Origin: Nectonema munidae
Lineage: Eukaryota; Nematomorpha; Nectonematoida; Nectonematidae
DNA: 64,000 nucleotides
NCBI GenBank assembly: GCA_030549495.1
Contig: JAUIRK010000511.1
Location: forward strand, 1,028,001 to 1,092,000
Reading direction: 5' to 3'
In this document: positions 43,468-64,000 of the stretch, piece by piece
Numbering within the stretch: the first letter of the stretch is position 1
Layout of the letters: each line of letters opens with the position of its first letter
Made by a program: the position numbers and the translations under genes
The notes under the pieces: model-generated
What the model saw: only the letters and a program-made list of their open reading frames with translations
What the model was told of the DNA's origin: nothing
Database searches by the model: none

Positions 43468-43762
43468 TTCTTTGATTATTCGACAAATATAATATTTAAA
43501 ATCGTGCAAATTGCAAAGTATAGGTAATAACTTTTGTAACATCGTATGAGGTAGCAAAATATGAACAGAAAGTTTGATATTTTTTGATTTTTTAAAGAAT
43601 ATTTTTCGATTCTTTGATTACAGAATTTTATTTTGATTATTTGACAAATATAATATTTAAAATCGTGCAAATTGCAAAGTATAGGTAATAACTTTTGTAA
43701 CATTGTATGAGGTAGCAAAATATGAACAGAAAGTTTGATATTTTTGATTTTTTAATAAATAT
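43461..43762. repeat. Tandem pair of 142/160-bp units
   Basis: Two units begin with TTTTCGATTCTTTGAT at 43461 and 43603, and a third start appears at 43763. Shared internal sequence includes AAATCGTGCAAATTGCAAAG and GTAGCAAAATATGAACAG. The second unit carries an extra 18 bp. The first unit start overlaps the right end of the MITE, so the MITE end is itself part of the repeat. Confidence 0.85.
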
Positions 43763-43950
43763 TTTTCGATTCTTTGATATGAATTATCGCGGTATACAGG
43801 TGGAGATGAACCATCGTAGTATACAGGTATAATGTATATAGGTAATAACTTATGTGGCATCGTCTCCCCGAATGAGGTATATCAAATCTTACATCTAGCA
43901 GAATGTGAACAGAAAGTTGAACATTGTCTCCCTAGTTATTTGTACATGGA

Positions 43951-44120
43951 ATAGAAACCATCGTAGTATACAGGTTAAAGATGAATCATCCTAGTAAACA
44001 GGTTGGAGATGAATCATCGTAGTATACAGGTTGGAGATGAATCATTGTAGTATATAGTTTGGAGATGAATCATCGTAGAATACAGGTTGGAGAAGAATCA
44101 TCGTAATATACGGGTTGGAG
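43951..44120. repeat. 28-bp minisatellite, about 5-6 copies
   Basis: Consecutive 28-bp units run from 43974, 44002, 44030, 44058 and 44086, consensus GTTGGAGATGAATCATCG followed by TAGTATACAG. A partial copy precedes them and a degenerate half unit follows. Similar half units occur at 43785-43828. Confidence 0.9.
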
Positions 44121-44164
44121 ATAACACGCAAGTTGTCTACCCGCGTTCAACCGTACAGGTTATG

Positions 44165-44337
44165 AGAATATATCATTACATATTAGAGAAGAGTTTTCTA
44201 AACTCTTTATACTGAAAAAATATTTCTTCAATATACAAATAAATTTTGATAAGAATATATCATTACATATTAGAGAAGAGTTTTCTAAACTCTTTATACT
44301 GAAAAAATATTTCTTCAATATACAAATAAATTTAGAT
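44165..44337. repeat. 87-bp tandem duplication with hairpin
   Basis: Two nearly identical units start at 44165 and 44252. Each holds a short perfect hairpin, AAGAGTTT-TCT-AAACTCTT. Confidence 0.88.
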
Positions 44338-45326
44338 TCTGAAAGTAGAGTCGCTTTATAATTGGGCTGGAAATTGTCACAGAATATAGGTAAAAATTTG
44401 TCAAAATGAAAAAAGCTTTAGTTTAAAATGCATCCCTTATCTCCTTAAATTTAATGCAGTAAACAATAATAAAAATAATATTTATCCAAAACATATTTTT
44501 TCGAATCAAAGTGTAAATCAAACCCGCATTTAAATTTTGGTTGATTAATTCAAAATCTACAAATAAATTTAGATTCTGAGAGTAGAGTCGCTTTATAATT
44601 GTGTTAGAAATTATCACATAATATAGGTAAAAATTTGTCCAAATGAAAGGAGCTTTAGTTTAAAATGCATCCCTTATAAAGGTTGTATCTAATCTAAATA
44701 AAAGTAGACTATGATTATCCAACAAAACTCATATTTCTTCAATGTGGATGTCGAAAATTATAATTATTTTATAAAAATATAGAAATAAATTTAGGAATAA
44801 AGTGAAAAAAAATAAATTCATGAGATTACTTATTGATAAAAATTGATTTAAACACATATTTTGATCTATTTATCTTCTCTTTAAAAATTTATATGCAATG
44901 AACAATAATAAAATAATATTTATCCAAAACATATTTTTTTCGAATCAAAGTGTAAATCAAACCCGCACTTCAAAAGAAGTAAAAAACTAATGTTAATATA
45001 TAAAAAACTGAAAAATAAAATGATTTTATAAAAATCTAAAAATTAATAGTGGACTACGATTATCCAACAAAACTTGTACATTCGATCTACATTTTTCATT
45101 TCAAAAATAATTTTAAATTTATTAGAAAAAGATTATACTGACCAATAAAAAAACGAAGGTTAATTTATTAAAAAAATGGAAAAACTAATACTATTTTATA
45201 AAAATCTACAAATAAATTTAGATTCTGAGAGTAGAGTCGCTTTATAATTGTGCTGGAAATTGTCACATAATATAGGTAAAAATGTGTCATAATGAAAAGA
45301 GCTTTAGTTTAAAATGCATCCCTTAT
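44323..45326. repeat. Three copies of a ~118-bp repeat
   Basis: Copies at 44323-44440, 44560-44677 and 45209-45326 share the start CAAATAAATTTAGATTCTGA, the middle AGAGTCGCTTTATAATTG and the end TTTAAAATGCATCCCTTAT. The intervening sequence also contains repeated pieces (for example GGTTGTATCTAA, also at 45750 and 46011). Confidence 0.85.
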
Positions 45327-45561
45327 CTTCTAATTAATGGTATGAAACCCATGGAAAATAAAAACAGTAAAATGGCATTTCTTAAGTACTTATGATATAA
45401 GTAATGTATTCTGAAAGGCCATAAAAAATACTTTAATTTGGTATATCGCATGATGCATTTTGTTGAGAAATGTGAAAGTTATAAGCGTTTTAATATTTGA
45501 CTAAGATTTAAGCTAGGAACACTACAAATAAACTAAGCGTACACTAGCCCGATAAAATAAA

Positions 45562-46080
45562 CCACACACGCGTGCTAAAGATGTGGTGAAGCGTATGCGA
45601 GATAAGAATTCACTGCGCTCACAAACGCGTAATGCAACATGTGTTAATCTTTCTTCGCATAGTTATGCTCTAAAATCAATCAATAATGTGATTTATTCTT
45701 CGCACACTGTCGGTATAAATATAACGAATGCCCTTCGTTAAAAATTAGAAAGGTTGTATCTAAACTAAATAAAAGTAGACTACGCTTATCCAACAAAACT
45801 CGTACATTCAATCGACAAAACCACACACGCGTGCTAAAGATGTGGTGAAGCGTATGTGAGATAAGAATTCACTGCGCTCACAAACGCGTAATGCAACATG
45901 TGTTCATCTTTCTTCGCATAATTATGCTCTAAAATCAATCAATAATGTGATTTATTCTTCGCACAGTGTCGGTATAATTTTTAACGAATGCCCTTCGTTA
46001 AAAATTAGAAAGGTTGTATCTAAACTAAATAAAAGTAGACTACGATTATCAAACAAAACTCTTACATTTAATCGACATTT
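45562..46080. repeat. 259-bp tandem duplication, CpG-rich core
   Basis: Two units start at 45562 and 45821 with CCACACACGCGTGCTAAAG and are nearly identical. Unlike everything around, they contain many CpG (ACGCGT, GAAGCGTATGCGAG, CAAACGCG). A hairpin AACGAA-TGCCC-TTCGTT lies near the end of the first unit, and its counterpart in the second. Confidence 0.9.
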
Positions 46081-46740
46081 TTCACTTGAAAAAAAATTTA
46101 AAATTTATTAGAAAAATATTATACTGACCTCTACTGACCCATAAAAAGTAAAAAATATATATTAATTTTCGACAGTTTTATTTAACTATGACATTTTAAA
46201 ATGTTAAAACCCATATTCTACCTTTGTGAATATAAAATTTTGAAGAAATAATATATAAACTCATCACGTTAATTATTGGTATTTTTTGAAACTAGATAAA
46301 AGTTGACTGACCTCACATAAAAGCGGATTTTGAAAAAATAAAAATATATTTATTTGTAAAACCTAGCGTATTTTACCCACAAAGAGTATAGCTTCAAATC
46401 TTGTACATTCGATCAATATTTTTCACTTCAAAAATAATTTTAAATTTATTAGAAAAACATTATACTGACCTATATAAAAAGTAAAAAATATATATTAATT
46501 TTCGACAGTTTTCTTTAACTATGAAATTTTAAAATGTGAAAAATCATATTTTACCTTTGTGAATATAAAATATTCAAAAAATATTTTATAAATTAAGAAC
46601 GTTAATTATTATTGGTATTTTTTGAAACTAGATAAAACTTGACTGACCTCACATAAAAGCAGATTTTGGAAAAATAAAAATATATTTATTTGTATAACCT
46701 AGCCTATGTTAACCACAAAGAGTATACCTTTCCAATTACA
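46066..46740. repeat. 341-bp diverged tandem duplication
   Basis: Units 46066-46406 and 46407-46740 align through their length (ATACTGACC at 46121 and 46462; shared TTAATTTTCGACAGTTTT, GACTGACCTCACATAAAAGC and CACAAAGAGTATA). This closes the repeat cluster that starts at 43271. Confidence 0.82.
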
Positions 46741-47228
46741 CCATTTTCATTTAATTTTTTTTTAAAAAAGACACATTATGCTTTTTAACCAAAAGGTGGT
46801 CCGTAATTTTTTCAAAAATTTAGACAAAATTTTTCGAAGTAATGTCCATTTATTAAAATTTTTTAAAACTTTTGCAAAAATAAATTATTCTAGAGTATGT
46901 AGCAAACGATAAGCTTTCTAATGATATATATATCATGAAAAAGAAATATTGAAAAACAGTTGAATTCTTTCTTCAAATCAAACAAGTAAAAATTTCCAAA
47001 AAGTAGTATTGGTAGTAGTATTATTATTATTATTATATATTACATAAACATTTCAACCAATCATATAGTTTTTATGAAATAAAACTGCAATTTCAAAGTT
47101 AAATTTTTTGAACTTTTAGGTAGAATTTTTGAAATGTGGCTTTCAATATGTATGTAAAATATTTTTTGAAAATGTTTATTTTAAGTATATTTTTTAAGCA
47201 TTTTACGATTTACACATTTAAATATATA

Positions 47229-47336
47229 ATAAGGCTGGCAAGTTTTGCGAGTTATTTCCCCGGAGATCTTGCCAGACCTCTGATAAGGCAGGCAAATTTT
47301 GCGAGTTGTCTCCCCGGAGGTCTTGCCAGACCTCTG
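47229..47336. repeat. Doublet of 54-bp GC-rich hairpin units
   Basis: Two 54-bp units (47229-47282 and 47283-47336) share TTTTGCGAGTT, CCCCGGAG and CTTGCCAGACCTCTG. In the first, AAGGCTGGCAAG (47231-47242) can pair with CTTGCCAGACCT (47268-47279). The second keeps a weaker version. It lies about 0.5 kb upstream of the CTR9 start codon. Confidence 0.85.
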
Positions 47337-47646
47337 ATTTTGATAGTTGAAAGTAGGAAATATCTGTGTAATGTAAATTGTGGTCATAAGTGGGTATGAA
47401 AGAAAATAAATCTAAAATTTAAAGTAAATTGAATTTCAAATAATTTTTGCTAAAATCATTTAAATTTAAATACGAAAATTAATTATTTTTATAATTATTA
47501 ACTGTGTATCCCTTTGTAAAGAAGGGTTTATATTTTTAAGCTATTTTGAAATTAAGATTATATAATGAATCATTGAATGAATAAATCAAGATATTGGTAA
47601 TGGTATCGTGGGGTGTTTTTATCGAGAAGGCAGAATTGCGCCACTT

Positions 47647-47728
47647 TTATCGAACTATGAGGAAAGTAGGCTTGCTGGTGGATCGAAGAATTATCAAAAC
47701 TCACTACCTAACCAACTTTATTCACGCC
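47647..47728 (-). mobile_element. tRNA-derived SINE, copy 1
   Basis: The minus strand begins GGCGTGAATAAAGTTGGTTA, continues with a CTTCGATCCACCAGC box-B-like stretch and ends CCTACTTTCCTCATAGTTCG. It shares head and tail with copy 2 at 56129-56222 but has lost part of the tRNA-like region. It lies about 140 bp upstream of the CTR9 ATG. Confidence 0.65.
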
Positions 47729-47868
47729 AAAAATGGCTGCATTGATAAACTGTTAAGTATGGTTTGTAGGATGCATTAAAGCCATTTTCTATCAATAAAT
47801 AAATTTCATGTTAATTTAATTTATTTTATTATTTTCTTTTTGGATTTGTCAAACCTCCAATAACTTTC

Positions 47869-63024
<15,156 letters not shown>

Positions 63025-64000
63025 GTAATTTCATTTTCTACATCCTCTTTTTTCATACTCAAAACACGGCTTTTCTCCTTCAAGTTTACAAAAATATTCT
63101 TATTTGCGAATATGGGAACGTGGGATTTATATCATTGCCTATGTCAGTGTAATGTGGACTTTACGCCCTACTAAGATTATTAAAAACGGTCAGTTAAATG
63201 TTGGTTTATACGCGAGTTAAAATTTACTAACTGAAAAAAGCATGATAAAATTTTTTTCCGAATTTCCTCACAAATGAAAAATATTTAAATCGATGAGCTT
63301 ACCTTTAAATTCATTTTTTCAAAAATACCTCGTTTAGAAAAACTTTTTTTAGCGTGGAAGAACTTAACTAAATCAGTCTCTGACGTAATTTGTGTCTCAA
63401 AAAATAATTCATTATGATAGATGAGATATATCAGGAAGCATTTTCAGATGAAAAATTTAAGAGTAATGTGTATGAGACATAATATTAGTTAAAGGTCTGA
63501 CGTGTAAAATGGTACAGCTTTAGGTCCATTTCCTAAACTTTTTGAGCACTTTTATTTTCCATGCTCACGGACCCTACTTATTTAAAATGTTTATTTCTCA
63601 AAAATTAGCGCATTTTTTGCCACATTCCTTATTCCCGACGTCTGAAGTTTAAAATTCTCCTAAATGATTTTGAAATTGGCATCACCATGCAGATCTTTGA
63701 AATATATAATGATTTTTTCTATCGAGATTCAGTCATTATTCTGTGTATATGTCGCGAATCACTAATTTTTTATTTTTTTCCTATTTTCTTATCCTCTTTT
63801 TTTCAGACAAAATAGTAATTCTAACTAAAATATAGTTCTTTTTAATTTTGCAAATTTTGATTCCACTTTTTGAACTTGATAAAGCAGATGGTCCAGGTAA
63901 ATTATGATATAGATTTTTCCTTGTACCGAAATGAAAGCCAACCAGTATTTACTTTTATAAACAATGAAGTATTTATATCGATATTCGGTTTCAATCTTCC
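63025..64000 (+). other. CTR9 intron 7, incomplete
   Basis: AT-rich intron that follows exon 7 and continues beyond the window. No next exon is recognised. Confidence 0.6.

Overview
The window is eukaryotic nuclear DNA from an animal, most probably an invertebrate. It is very AT-rich, the genes are split by GT-AG introns of 60 bases to 7 kb, the standard code is used, and the non-coding DNA is full of decayed animal-type transposons (Tc1/mariner, pogo/Tigger, piggyBac, hAT, RTE-like LINEs, tRNA-derived SINEs, MITEs). I cannot name the species; a crustacean-like arthropod would fit but is only a guess.

Three conserved housekeeping genes account for essentially all recognisable coding sequence. 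(1) 1311-5134, plus strand: the 3' part of NKAP (three exons seen, 5' exons not found, probably before the window). (2) 40169-10330, minus strand: a complete ATP-dependent 6-phosphofructokinase. I could join 18 exons with consistent phase into a 787-residue reading frame from an ATG with an upstream in-frame stop to a TAA. (3) 47869-63024, plus strand: the first seven exons (365 residues) of CTR9, the TPR subunit of the Paf1 complex; the gene runs off the right edge. The genes have unrelated jobs (RNA processing/co-repression, glycolysis, transcription elongation) and nothing suggests co-regulation. PFK and CTR9 are divergent, about 7.7 kb apart.

Layout: 1-448 truncated RTE-like LINE with a 17-bp target duplication; 1.3-5.1 kb NKAP; 5.2-10.3 kb gene-poor spacer; 10.3-40.2 kb PFK, whose large introns hold Tigger, hAT, LINE, Tc1 and piggyBac relics and a (GT)n tract; 40.3-40.9 kb a LINE ORF1 fragment with a PHD-like finger directly upstream of the PFK start codon; 41.0-43.3 kb an inverted copy of PFK exons 14-15 and their introns; 43.3-46.7 kb a dense cluster of tandem repeats; 47.2-47.3 kb a hairpin-forming 54-bp doublet; 47.9 kb onward CTR9 with MITEs, a SINE and a hAT relic in its introns.

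The most unusual element is the roughly 2.2-2.6 kb inverted duplication of part of PFK. Its second arm lies on the opposite strand upstream of the PFK promoter, keeps intact exons and splice sites, and ends exactly where a near-perfect inverted-repeat MITE and a repeat cluster begin.
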